A DNA stretch of 64,000 bases from Alkalicoccobacillus murimartini (GTDB taxonomy: Bacteria; Bacillota; Bacilli; Bacillales; Bacillaceae_D), in the NCBI RefSeq assembly GCF_030813245.1, contig NZ_JAUSUA010000003.1, positions 248,001-312,000 of the forward strand, given 5' to 3'. The position numbers were made by a program, and so were the translations under genes. Below, piece after piece: positions 44,006-52,708 of this stretch. The notes beneath the pieces are model-generated. The model was not told the origin of the DNA. It saw only the letters and a list, made by a program, of their open reading frames with translations, and did no database searches. Each line of letters opens with the position of its first letter. The stretch's first letter is position 1.

Positions 44006-44500
44006 ATGATTATACGGAAAGCAACGACTGAAGACAGTTTTGCTGTGCAGCAAATTGCATATACTACGTGGCATCATACGTATAAGGATATGATTCCTTT
44101 GGATATTCAAAATCAATTCCTAAGCGAGGCTTATTCTGATAAAGCTATGAATTACCGTGTCAAAAGGATCATTGTGGCTGAGGTAAATGAAACAGTTATT
44201 GGGTTTACTGACTTTTCTATTGGAGAAGACGGTCGAAAGGCAATGTTACTTTCTCTTTATATTCTCCCAGATTTCCAAGGGAATGGAGCGGGTACGGCAT
44301 TGTTTGAACACGGTATTTCAGAACTTAAGGATGTAGTAAGGTTAGATGTTGATGTCGAAAAAGAAAACGAGCCAGCATTGGAATTTTACAAAGGCAAAGG
44401 GTTTGAGTTAGAAGAAGAAATAACTGAACTATTTTATGGACACAAGGTTCATACTGTGAAATTAAGTCTGGATCTTACGCAAAAAAGAAGTGGACACTAA
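44006..44500 (+). CDS. GNAT N-acetyltransferase
   Basis: A 164-residue acetyltransferase (Acetyltransf_1). Seen: IIRKATTEDS at the N-terminus, the strand LLSLYILPDFQGNGAGTALF with the acetyl-CoA loop, and VEKENEPALEFYKGKGFE near the end. GGAGGAGG precedes the ATG at 44006. Monocistronic; its last codons run into a terminator shared with the convergent DUF2207 gene. Substrate not predictable. Confidence 0.85.
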   Translation: MIIRKATTEDSFAVQQIAYTTWHHTYKDMIPLDIQNQFLSEAYSDKAMNYRVKRIIVAEVNETVIGFTDFSIGEDGRKAMLLSLYILPDFQGNGAGTALFEHGISELKDVVRLDVDVEKENEPALEFYKGKGFELEEEITELFYGHKVHTVKLSLDLTQKRSGH

Positions 44501-44518
44501 TTGATGTCCACTTCTTTT
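44483..44518. terminator. Bidirectional terminator, 14-bp perfect stem
   Basis: AAAAGAAGTGGACA (44483-44496) and TGTCCACTTCTTTT (44505-44518). A/T runs on both outer sides allow use by the plus-strand acetyltransferase and the minus-strand DUF2207 gene. Confidence 0.88.
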
Positions 44519-44528
44519 GTCTATTGGA

Positions 44529-46220
44529 TTAAAAAGCTCCTGAACCACCACCACTACCACCTGCACCGCCACCTGGAGAACCTCCTGATTGGGAGGAGCT
44601 TGGAGAGGCTTGAGAATTGGCTGTGTTGACACTTGATGATGTGATAACAGAAAGGGCAAGGAATGTAGTAACATCAAATGAATAAGCCATTGTCGTAGAT
44701 GGTTGTGTTTTGAATACATCTTCTAACGCATTGTTTTTGTCTTTTAATTTTTTATCTCCGGTACCAATGCCAAAGATAATGGCACGCATAAGATCATCTT
44801 GCTTCCATTTGGTCATTTCTTCAACGGAAAGCTCAGCTGTCTTTTTACGATAGATGTTCCATTCGTGCGCAATTCGTGCACCTTCTTCTGTGCGCGGATG
44901 ATAAAAACAAGCGTAGCTCACAAAACCAACGAATAAAAGGATTGTGAATAGTAGCCACATTGGGAGTCCGTATAAAGGAAACAACACAATGAGGGGAATA
45001 AGTAGTAGGCTGGATAAGCCAACTGTCAGCCTATAGGCTGTTTTGTTTTGATGAAGGTTCGCTTCTTTGACTTCTTTTTGTATCGCTTGTCTCCATTTTT
45101 GATCGTATTTCTGATAAGCTTCGTGGTTCTTTTTATTTTTAGCATACTCTTCAAGCTCTTGAAGTGAAAACTCGTTGTTTTGACCAATGGTGTCAAATAA
45201 CCACTCGATTAAAATCTGTTCGTGTTCATTTGCTCCTTTTCGGTGAAGCAACGTGAATTGATTTTTGTCGTGTTCTTTGACATAACCTTGTCTAATGAGA
45301 TCAAGTAGACCTGCTGCCATGGCTTCAGCTGGAAGGGTTAATCGTGTAAATAAAATCGTTGCGAGCATACTAAGTTTTTGTTTTGGGATGGTGCTAACAG
45401 ACTCAGTGACTCGATCGAAAGACTTGTACATGCTTCTTGTTTTTAAAGAAGACAAAACAATGAGTAAAAGTAATACGAATCCAGCAATCGGAATAAAAAA
45501 GACGGCGAAAGTGGAGAGTCGGTCCTGCATTGAGGCGTAAGCAGCAGCCTCATCTATGCCTTCTTGTTCCTGTGCTAATAATTCATCTCTCTTCTGTTCA
45601 TCAGAGCTGGTCGCTTCAGGGAAAAGCTCTGGTGGATAGGCAACCGTAATATTGCCATTAGAATCGTCGGATACGTTGCCAATTGCAAACTGTACTGAAC
45701 CATCAGATTGAATGGATTCAGTAGCAAAAGATGTATCCATTCCATACGCAATCACGTCATCCGTATCTTCAGGTGGATGAATCGTAATCGTCATATCTTC
45801 ATATGGAACCTCATTACTAGAGTCAAAAAATCCCCAGTGAAATTCAGCAACATCCTGATAAACGTCTACACCGTCCTTGATGGTATAGCTTAAGTCAACA
45901 GTTACAGGCTCGTAGCTACCAGGGCGCATAATTCTATAGAGGGCTTCGTCTTGTTCTACTTCGAGTGATTGCCCATTTTCACTCGCTTCAAAGTCAACAA
46001 TCTCATCTCCCTCTTTTATATAGATCGATCGTGTTAACCCATTAAAGTCATCATCAAAATCATAAGAATGTGTTTCGTGTACTTCTACATCCCCATTACT
46101 CAAAAGAGTGGCGTCAATGGTTGTTTCAGGAATGGTAAAATCAATGGCATATGCCTTAGGTGGGAGGAGAAGGATGCCTACTAGAAGGACTAAAGTTAAA
46201 CTAGTTAGTTGTTTGAACAT
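44529..46220 (-). CDS. DUF2207 membrane protein with Gly-rich C-terminus
   Basis: A 563-residue envelope protein. A signal peptide (ends PPKAYA) is followed by an extracytoplasmic DUF2207 beta-domain (residues ~27-220, with LSNGDVEVHETHSYDFDDDFNGLTRSI typical, quoted in part as DVEVHETHSYDFD). A membrane segment (~240-260), a cytoplasmic region, and a second membrane hairpin (~395-435) follow. The last ~40 residues are Ser-rich then glycine-rich, ending GGSGAF, as in TPM/DUF2207 proteins of other Firmicutes. Function of the family is unknown. Monocistronic. Confidence 0.82.
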   Translation of the reverse strand: MFKQLTSLTLVLLVGILLLPPKAYAIDFTIPETTIDATLLSNGDVEVHETHSYDFDDDFNGLTRSIYIKEGDEIVDFEASENGQSLEVEQDEALYRIMRPGSYEPVTVDLSYTIKDGVDVYQDVAEFHWGFFDSSNEVPYEDMTITIHPPEDTDDVIAYGMDTSFATESIQSDGSVQFAIGNVSDDSNGNITVAYPPELFPEATSSDEQKRDELLAQEQEGIDEAAAYASMQDRLSTFAVFFIPIAGFVLLLLIVLSSLKTRSMYKSFDRVTESVSTIPKQKLSMLATILFTRLTLPAEAMAAGLLDLIRQGYVKEHDKNQFTLLHRKGANEHEQILIEWLFDTIGQNNEFSLQELEEYAKNKKNHEAYQKYDQKWRQAIQKEVKEANLHQNKTAYRLTVGLSSLLLIPLIVLFPLYGLPMWLLFTILLFVGFVSYACFYHPRTEEGARIAHEWNIYRKKTAELSVEEMTKWKQDDLMRAIIFGIGTGDKKLKDKNNALEDVFKTQPSTTMAYSFDVTTFLALSVITSSSVNTANSQASPSSSQSGGSPGGGAGGSGGGSGAF

Positions 46221-46383
46221 AAAAGCACCTGCTTTCTTTCATACATATACGGATCATGTTGGCTTTGGTTTCACTGGAAATTCTTTTCGAGTTGCGAAGT
46301 AAGCATCCTAAGATGAATTAAGATATAATGACCAAGTGAAAAATTTAAGTCGCACCATCAAAAGATATGAGTGCAAGATTGGG

Positions 46384-47739
46384 ATGAAAAAAATGAACGA
46401 CCGTGTAATTGTGCCTTTATGGGCATTAGGACTTTTTATTGTCATTATGAATACAACGATGTTTAATGTATCAATACCTGGAATTATTGGAGAACTAGGT
46501 GTGACAGCCGAATTAGGTTCTTGGATTATATCCAGTTATTCTATTGGGTATGCATTAACGACAGTTATATATAGCCGACTATCGGATTCGGTTTCTATCC
46601 GATTATTAATCGCAATTGGTGTAACAATCTTAATGACAGGCTCAGTTTGCGGCATTTTCGCAACAGACTTTAACACGTTATTACTAGCACGTATCTTACA
46701 ATCTGGTGGGGCAGGAGCCATTGCTGGCCTTGGAATGGTGATTGTAAGTCGACATATTCCTTACGAACGAAGAGGGAGCGCACTTGCACTCATATCTGCA
46801 GCGAGTGCGATGGCATTTGGTATGGGTCCAATCGTAGGTGGAATTGTCTATCAAACATTTGGTTGGGGTGGTCTCTTCGCCATTACATGTTTAGTTATTC
46901 TTATCTTCCCGATTATTATTCCTTTACTCCCGAAAGAAGAGCGAGCGGAAACAAAAGCCTTTACGTTCGATATGATTGGAGCAGGTTTAACAGTCATTAA
47001 TACGATTTCGTTATTACTTGCAGTTACGCAACGCTCTGTTTGGATCTTTGTTTTATGTTTGGCTTCGGTTGTTGTTCATGGTCTCTATTTAAGAAGGAAT
47101 AAACCGACTTTTATTCGTAAAGAGCTGCTTAAGCAACCTCCCTATGTAAAGTTATTAGTCGTTGGTTTTTGTGTTATGTCACTTAATTTAGGCAATCTAT
47201 TTTTGATGCCTTTAGTATTGGCTAGTGAATTTCAAACGTCTGCAATGGGAATAGGCTTTATGATTGCGCCAGGGGCGATTCTAACAGCTGTTATCTCTAG
47301 ATATGTTGGCAGAGGCATTGATCGATTGGGGAATGGCACATTTATTTTATGGGGACATGTATCTCTTGCAGGGGTAGCCCTCGTATTTTCGCTATTTACC
47401 TCTATTTCACCCTTAGTCATTCTTATTGGCTACTTGGTTTTCTCTCCTGCTTTTTCTGCGACCTTAAGTGCTCTAAATAACGAAGTATCCAGGATTCTTC
47501 CGGATGAGTATATTGGTTCAGGTATGGGGATGATGCAACTTGCACAGTTTATGGGAGGTTCACTTGCCGTAGCGGTTTGTGGGGTCCTCATATCGTTTCA
47601 TGTGAATGTTTCAATCATCCATGAATATGGTTTTGTCTATCTGTGTTTACTTGGTCTAATTGTTTGTTCATTGGTTGTCTATCTCTGGTTTCGTCATTCA
47701 GCAGCCAATGGAAAAAATAGTGATGGATCAACTCTATAA
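46384..47739 (+). CDS. MFS drug:H+ antiporter, DHA2/TetL-like
   Basis: A 451-residue transporter with 12-14 hydrophobic segments. MNTTMFNVSIPGI in helix 1, YSRLSDSVSIR in the 2-3 loop (motif A), LARILQSGGAGA in helix 4, and GMGPIVGGIVYQTFGW in helix 5 (motif C of antiporters) place it with the TetK/TetL and EmrB side of the MFS. The start could be 46384 or 46393; upstream in-frame codons from 46336 lack hydrophobic or ribosome-site support. It probably exports a toxic compound; the alkyltransferase-like gene follows after 20 bases. Confidence 0.82.
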   Translation: MKKMNDRVIVPLWALGLFIVIMNTTMFNVSIPGIIGELGVTAELGSWIISSYSIGYALTTVIYSRLSDSVSIRLLIAIGVTILMTGSVCGIFATDFNTLLLARILQSGGAGAIAGLGMVIVSRHIPYERRGSALALISAASAMAFGMGPIVGGIVYQTFGWGGLFAITCLVILIFPIIIPLLPKEERAETKAFTFDMIGAGLTVINTISLLLAVTQRSVWIFVLCLASVVVHGLYLRRNKPTFIRKELLKQPPYVKLLVVGFCVMSLNLGNLFLMPLVLASEFQTSAMGIGFMIAPGAILTAVISRYVGRGIDRLGNGTFILWGHVSLAGVALVFSLFTSISPLVILIGYLVFSPAFSATLSALNNEVSRILPDEYIGSGMGMMQLAQFMGGSLAVAVCGVLISFHVNVSIIHEYGFVYLCLLGLIVCSLVVYLWFRHSAANGKNSDGSTL

Positions 47740-47759
47740 AGATGTGGAGGAATGTATAG

Positions 47760-48062
47760 GTGGATACCTTTTTTCAAAGCGTATATCAAATCGTACAAGA
47801 GATTCCAAAAGGGCGCGTGGCAACTTATGGACAGATTGCACGTTTACTTGAGCAACCTCACAACGCAAGAGTTGTTGGGTGGGCAATGAGGCAGGCACCG
47901 AGTGGTCTGCCAAGTCACCGCGTCATAAAAAAATCAGGCGAGCCTTCGCCTGATCTTATATTTGATGGGAAGGGGACTCAGCGTGAGCGTTTAGAAGCTG
48001 AGGGAATCCCATTTCTTGCAAATGGTCAAGTTCATATGGAATTATGTTTGTGGGAGAGGTAA
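47760..48062 (+). CDS. Alkyltransferase-like protein (ATL; Cys-less MGMT homologue)
   Basis: A 100-residue protein matching the DNA-binding domain of O6-methylguanine-DNA methyltransferase: PKGRVATYGQIARLL forms the helix-turn-helix region and NARVVGWAMR the arginine-finger region. The active-site PCHRV motif of MGMT reads P51-S52-H53-R54-V55, so the alkyl-acceptor cysteine is replaced by serine. That defines ATL proteins, which bind O6-alkylguanine without repairing it and hand lesions to nucleotide excision repair. GTG start, nine bases after GGAGG. Its stop codon directly abuts the stop of the convergent STAS gene. Confidence 0.9.
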   Translation: MDTFFQSVYQIVQEIPKGRVATYGQIARLLEQPHNARVVGWAMRQAPSGLPSHRVIKKSGEPSPDLIFDGKGTQRERLEAEGIPFLANGQVHMELCLWER

Positions 48063-48389
48063 TCAAGCTTCTAGCGAAGTAACAATGATATCTTCTCCAA
48101 TGATTTCTGATACTTGTAAAATCGTAAAGACAGAAAGAACATCTTCTCTAATGTTATAGAGCTTAATGGTTATGTGTTGTTCCTTCAAAGACTCAATTAA
48201 ATGAATTAGTAAACCAATCCCTGATGAATCTACAAAAGGAACGTCAGAAAAATCAAGAAAAATCTCCTTTTGTTTCTCTAGGATAGGCACGAGTTCGTTT
48301 TCAATTTTTTCTGTGCCATCGATATCTAAGTCTCCATGTAATTCAATATAAAGCGTTTCTTCTTTTTTCTCAGTTGAGAAATCAATCAT
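48063..48389 (-). CDS. STAS-domain anti-anti-sigma-factor-like protein (last gene of the partner-switching operon)
   Basis: A 108-residue STAS protein with the LHGDLDIDGTEKIE strand and the phosphorylation motif D54-S-S-G57 (PFVDSSGIGLL), as in SpoIIAA/RsbV. Reversible phosphorylation of a serine in this motif by an HATPase kinase, and dephosphorylation by a PP2C phosphatase, would switch its partners. It lies 15 bases after the FapA-like gene, behind AAAGGAGGA. It is the second STAS protein of the operon, which is unusual. No terminator separates it from the convergent ATL gene. Confidence 0.87.
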   Translation of the reverse strand: MIDFSTEKKEETLYIELHGDLDIDGTEKIENELVPILEKQKEIFLDFSDVPFVDSSGIGLLIHLIESLKEQHITIKLYNIREDVLSVFTILQVSEIIGEDIIVTSLEA

Positions 48390-48404
48390 GGATACGTTCC
48401 TCCT

Positions 48405-50408
48405 TTATAAGAAATTAATTGTATGAGTTTGTTTATCAAGAGATGCTTTAATATGCTGAGTCGTTTCTGAGAATGTATATTTAACTTCTCCTATTCTCAG
48501 GATAGCTCCTTCGTAAGCTTTTTTTATGATAATTTCTTGGTCATCTGGAACTGAAATGACGGTAGGGGCTCCAATATCAGAACCAACTTCGTCAAGCTCC
48601 ACACCTCCCTGTGCAAATAGTTCTCCTCCTCTAATGATTCCTGATGCAATCACTTTTCCTCTAGAATGAAGAGTCGTATTAATGCATCCAGTCCCAGTTA
48701 TAATGATGTTTCCACTGCTGTAGATGGTGCTGTTAGATGCATGTTTAAAGATGATATACGAATTGGGTTCAACAGGACTATCACTTAACTGCTTTAAGTC
48801 TTTTAATGTGTGAAGAAGATGCTCAAGACCTTGCAGTGTTACTTGTTGATCCGCAGGTGATAAGAACAAAAATAAATTAGTAGAAGAAGAGAGCGTACTC
48901 ATCCAATTCTCATCTTCAAGGTAAGGTTCTGCTTCTTTTAATGCTTCAATAAAGTATTTAATTAATAGAGGGAAATGCTTGAATCGATTTTCTAAAAGAA
49001 TAAATATTAGGGAGTGTAGACCATTTGTTGAAAAGTTATTGGACTTAAACCCTTGGGTTAATGTTACTTGTTTGATAACTCCGATTAGCGATTCAAATGT
49101 AGAAATAATGGGTGCTAATTTTTGTCCTAACTCAGAGATCAGTATATTATGACGTCCGGCGGAGATTTCAGAATGTATGATATGTCCGTTGATATTAATA
49201 CTTCCCGACGTTTGTACGGTCGCATTATTTGTTGCTTTATGAATATGAATATTGCCATCAGCTTCAACGGTCATACCTTGTTGAACCTCACCTAGAATTT
49301 CAACATCCCCTTTAAAATGGATATTTCCTGTAGAAATACTTACATTGTCCCTATGTAGTAGCTTCGGCATAATAGACACTCGGTATAAATGACCTCTTTT
49401 TTGGATATGAGGGCGTCCTGATTCAATTGCAACAATTTTGTCATCAATAATGATGACGCCTTTGCCTGCTTTTACAATTATATCGTGGTAGGGTCTGGCT
49501 TCAATGGTTTCGTTTGTAATTGTATAACCCGGTTTTCCTTGTACAGGCTGATGAATGAGTGCAATGATCTTTCCTTGTTTAATGTTTGGAATGATTTTTA
49601 ATTCCCTATAGTTTGCAAGGCCATCTTCGTTAATGTGAGGACCATTTTTAACATCAAGATTTAGTAGAAGTTCTACAGTGCCTTCGCGACCATCTCCGGG
49701 TCTTTTCCCTGTTGCCACCTTGAATGTACCTGGTTCCGTGGTTTCGATCGCACGAATGATTTCCGTTTGATTATAGCCAATGATAATTTGGTTATCCTGT
49801 AACTCTCTCATGATTTGTTCATAATTAATTGAATTTATGATGGATGTTTGCTCTTCAGTCATGACTTCAATATGGGAATCTGGTTTTGTATCAACAACTG
49901 AACGTATTGTTTTGAACCCAGGCTCTACTGTTAAGGTTGCTTCGAGCTTTGAGTTGCTAATGTTAAGCGACCATGACGTTCTACGATGGGATTCAATTGG
50001 AACAAGTGTATAGGCATTCAGTTCATCTAATAAAACCTTTTTCTCTTTCATAAGCGTATCATTCCGATATAATTCAACACCATCTGAAATAAGCGCAACT
50101 GGGAAGGAGTCTGGTGCATTTTTGTGATATAACGTACCGTTTGTAATCCAAGCTTTTCCAAGATTTTTATCCACTGCAACTTGCTTAGTCTGTTTCGTAG
50201 CAGGTTGTGGGATGACGTCTTTAGGTAGGTTGATGTCATTAATTAAAGTAAGCTGTACAATCGCTTCTTGTCTCCCGATTCCAAATAGACCCTTTTTTTC
50301 TTTTTGAAGTATATTAATCGTAACGTTCTCTTTTGTTGTTTTTAAGTGTGATAATCCTGAATCAATGGCTTCATTTATTGTTTTAGCTTTCTGGACGACC
50401 TGTTGCAT
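48405..50408 (-). CDS. FapA/DUF342 beta-helix protein with Jag-N domain
   Basis: A 667-residue protein. Residues ~1-55 are a Jag-N type domain (KAKTINEAIDSGL, QKEKKGLFGIGRQEA). The rest is the FapA/DUF342 polymer-like region, with repeated short beta-strand rungs (SISTGNIHFKGDVEILGEV, VEADGNIHIHKA, SGSININGHI, then YSSGNIIITGTG, RGKVIASGIIRGG, GAPTVISV) broken by a helical insertion at ~430-560. Start 50408 has GGAGG seven bases upstream; an in-frame ATG at 50432 does not. It is sandwiched between the phosphatase and a STAS gene, so it is probably a scaffold or target of the switch (inference). Confidence 0.85.
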   Translation of the reverse strand: MQQVVQKAKTINEAIDSGLSHLKTTKENVTINILQKEKKGLFGIGRQEAIVQLTLINDINLPKDVIPQPATKQTKQVAVDKNLGKAWITNGTLYHKNAPDSFPVALISDGVELYRNDTLMKEKKVLLDELNAYTLVPIESHRRTSWSLNISNSKLEATLTVEPGFKTIRSVVDTKPDSHIEVMTEEQTSIINSINYEQIMRELQDNQIIIGYNQTEIIRAIETTEPGTFKVATGKRPGDGREGTVELLLNLDVKNGPHINEDGLANYRELKIIPNIKQGKIIALIHQPVQGKPGYTITNETIEARPYHDIIVKAGKGVIIIDDKIVAIESGRPHIQKRGHLYRVSIMPKLLHRDNVSISTGNIHFKGDVEILGEVQQGMTVEADGNIHIHKATNNATVQTSGSININGHIIHSEISAGRHNILISELGQKLAPIISTFESLIGVIKQVTLTQGFKSNNFSTNGLHSLIFILLENRFKHFPLLIKYFIEALKEAEPYLEDENWMSTLSSSTNLFLFLSPADQQVTLQGLEHLLHTLKDLKQLSDSPVEPNSYIIFKHASNSTIYSSGNIIITGTGCINTTLHSRGKVIASGIIRGGELFAQGGVELDEVGSDIGAPTVISVPDDQEIIIKKAYEGAILRIGEVKYTFSETTQHIKASLDKQTHTINFL

Positions 50409-50421
50409 GACAAAACCTCCG

Positions 50422-51225
50422 TTATAGGTCATTTGTTATTTTTAGGATGACAATTGTAATATCGTCTTTTTGTGGCATTTCGTTAATAAATTGGTCTACT
50501 GCCGCTAGGACATTATTTTGAATCATATCGGCTGACTGGTCTTTATAAAGAGATAAGAGAGTCATTAATTTAGATAAGCCAAATAACTCAGCCTGATTGT
50601 TATGGGCATCAATAATGCCATCTGTGTAGAAAAACACCACGTCAAACTTTTTCAGTTGTACGGTTTGTTCTTTGTAAATTTGGTTAGGAAGACCACCAAG
50701 CATAATTCCTGTAGCCTTAGGTAACTCAGCAATCGTTTCTGTTTCGTTTTGTACATGGATAGGAAGATTATGCCCAGCATTAGAATACGTAAGGACACCT
50801 GTACTTGGATCCAAGTCTGCACAAAACAGAGTCACAAACGATTTTAGTTTGCGTAGATCCTTATAAAGAGCCTGATTCATTGATGAGAGTGTATCGCCCG
50901 GTGACCTGGTTGTTTCTGAAGCACTTCGGAATGCTCCCCTTGTAAGGATCATCAGCATAGCAGCTGGAATACCTTTCCCCATTACATCACCAATGACAAT
51001 TCGGATGCACCCATTTTTTAAATGGTAAAAGTCAAAATAGTCCCCTCCAATTAATCTAGCAGGTACAGAGACCCCAGATAATTGGCCGTTATCAAAAACG
51101 GGTACATCGCCATTTAATAGTGTCATCTGAATATTTTTGGCTAAATCAATTTCTCTTTGTAGTGTTTTTCCTAGATTCTCTTTCTGAGTATCTACTTGTT
51201 TGTCAGTTTCGGGAGGTCTTTGCAT
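50422..51225 (-). CDS. SpoIIE/RsbU-type PP2C serine phosphatase
   Basis: A 267-residue phosphatase. An N-terminal helix (LQREIDLAKNIQMTLL) is the coiled switch helix seen in RsbU-like enzymes. The catalytic domain carries GGDYFDF with metal-binding D62, GDVMGKGIPAAM with D80, NAGHNLP, FYTDGIIDA and QKDDITIVIL, so all metal ligands are intact. No sensory PAS, GAF or membrane domain is fused. By family it dephosphorylates the STAS proteins encoded on either side. Its start overlaps the STAS gene by 34 bases, implying coupled translation. Confidence 0.92.
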   Translation of the reverse strand: MQRPPETDKQVDTQKENLGKTLQREIDLAKNIQMTLLNGDVPVFDNGQLSGVSVPARLIGGDYFDFYHLKNGCIRIVIGDVMGKGIPAAMLMILTRGAFRSASETTRSPGDTLSSMNQALYKDLRKLKSFVTLFCADLDPSTGVLTYSNAGHNLPIHVQNETETIAELPKATGIMLGGLPNQIYKEQTVQLKKFDVVFFYTDGIIDAHNNQAELFGLSKLMTLLSLYKDQSADMIQNNVLAAVDQFINEMPQKDDITIVILKITNDL

Positions 51226-51542
51226 GACTGTTTCTCCTTTTGATCAGATCTCAGAATTTCGTAAACACCTACCGTTTTAAAAAGTTTCTTTGTTAAGTCG
51301 TTTTCACCTTGAAGCATGAGCTGGAAGAGAAGGTCTTTCGACAGATAATACATATTAATGATGAATCCAATGCCAGAAGAATCAATGATCTCAACCTTTG
51401 TTAAGTCTAAAATAACAATAGAAGACTCGTTCATATTTTGGAAAAGAGGTTCAATAAGGTGGACAGTCGTAATATCCAATATGCCTTCAAGATGAATGAC
51501 TGTTCTATTTAGTGAACTATCCAATTGAAAAGTTAGGCTCAT
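51192..51542 (-). CDS. STAS-domain anti-anti-sigma-factor-like protein (upstream copy)
   Basis: A 116-residue STAS protein with HLEGILDITTVHLIEPLF and the phosphorylation motif DSSG at residues 54-57 (VEIIDSSGIGF). Its start overlaps the kinase-like gene by 26 bases and its end overlaps the phosphatase start by 34 bases, so stoichiometric production with both is likely. By family it is the phosphorylatable switch between kinase and target. A basic C-terminal tail after residue ~98 is longer than usual. Confidence 0.88.
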   Translation of the reverse strand: MSLTFQLDSSLNRTVIHLEGILDITTVHLIEPLFQNMNESSIVILDLTKVEIIDSSGIGFIINMYYLSKDLLFQLMLQGENDLTKKLFKTVGVYEILRSDQKEKQSCKDLPKLTNK

Positions 51543-52503
51543 TATGTGAACTCCTTTCCATAATCAAACGTTTAGAGGTATGTTGATTAGTCGTTGTGAA
51601 TCTTAAAATAAGTGTAGACCCCTGCGGTGAGGTATAGAGCTGTACTTGATTGGCGAGCTTGATCATGAAAGTAAATCCATGACCCAAAGACTCTTTAGAT
51701 GAGTATCCCGCTAATAAGATGCTTTTTGGTAGAGTCTCCAATTGAAATCCAGGTCCTCTATCTTCTGCAACAAACAGAACCTCTTGACCATCAGATGATG
51801 TGAGCACCTTCAATTTGCCACGAAAAGCGTGAACGATAATATTGGTAATAGCTTCAGATAGAGCCAACAACCAATTCATGATCTGTTTTGTGTCATATCC
51901 TTGCTGAAGAAGCAAAGACTTTACATGATGTCTACAGGCAGGGATATCTGACTTTGTGGAGATCTCATACTCACTTATTAGATGAAAGTCTTTCACAGAA
52001 TTCGACAACTCTTCTTGAGATAAGAGTGAGAATTGTCCTTGGCTAGAAGCATATAAAACATCTCGATAGATTTTCCAATGCATATGTTGATCGTTTGCAA
52101 TAACGGATTGAGCGTTTGCTTGTACAGAGAAAACATCATCTTTATACAATGAATACGTGAGAATCGCCGCTTCAGATAAGAGGGGTGGGAGGAGCATTTT
52201 ATTGACATTAGAAATAACGTCTTCATTACGCTCGTTCCAATGAATGATTAGCTCTGATAGATATAGAATAACTTCAGCAGAATGGTCCATTGTCTTTGGC
52301 AAATAAGACATTCCATGAATAGCCATCCCTCGCAACCTTTGTTTTTCGTTAGGTGGAACATGTATAAATTCGGCAAGTTTGTCGCTAAGGAAGCCTCTTT
52401 TTAATATAAATTTTACTTCTCTAAAGGAAACACCCGGAAGAAAAATAGGTGTGATTGCTGGTTCGCTGACAAATATTTTTTCAATCATTCCACCAAACAA
52501 CAT
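51517..52503 (-). CDS. HATPase-domain protein with long N-terminal region (anti-sigma kinase-like)
   Basis: A 328-residue protein, first gene of a five-gene operon. The last ~130 residues are an RsbW/SpoIIAB-type GHKL ATPase: N box with E217 and N221 (ALSEAITNIIVHAF), G1 box D248-R-G-P-G252 and G2 box S272-LGHGF. The first ~190 residues are not a domain I recognise and are absent from ordinary RsbW-type kinases (about 150-160 residues in total). AAAGGAGGT lies six bases before the ATG. It presumably phosphorylates the STAS proteins encoded downstream, with the N-terminal region as sensor or partner-binding domain (inference). Confidence 0.85.
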   Translation of the reverse strand: MLFGGMIEKIFVSEPAITPIFLPGVSFREVKFILKRGFLSDKLAEFIHVPPNEKQRLRGMAIHGMSYLPKTMDHSAEVILYLSELIIHWNERNEDVISNVNKMLLPPLLSEAAILTYSLYKDDVFSVQANAQSVIANDQHMHWKIYRDVLYASSQGQFSLLSQEELSNSVKDFHLISEYEISTKSDIPACRHHVKSLLLQQGYDTKQIMNWLLALSEAITNIIVHAFRGKLKVLTSSDGQEVLFVAEDRGPGFQLETLPKSILLAGYSSKESLGHGFTFMIKLANQVQLYTSPQGSTLILRFTTTNQHTSKRLIMERSSHNEPNFSIG

Positions 52504-52708
52504 CTCAAAACCTCCTTTGTTTTGGAATTTAGTAGTATTAAAAGACTAATATATTAATAGGATAATTATACTATTGAGAGTACCCTCTATTTGTCGAAAT
52601 GTAAATCATTTTAAGTTTAAAGAAGAAATCATGTCGATTAGACATCGTTGCCACAAAAACATAAAATAGATAGGAGTACAAAAATCGATTCAAAAAGGAG
52701 AAAAATCA

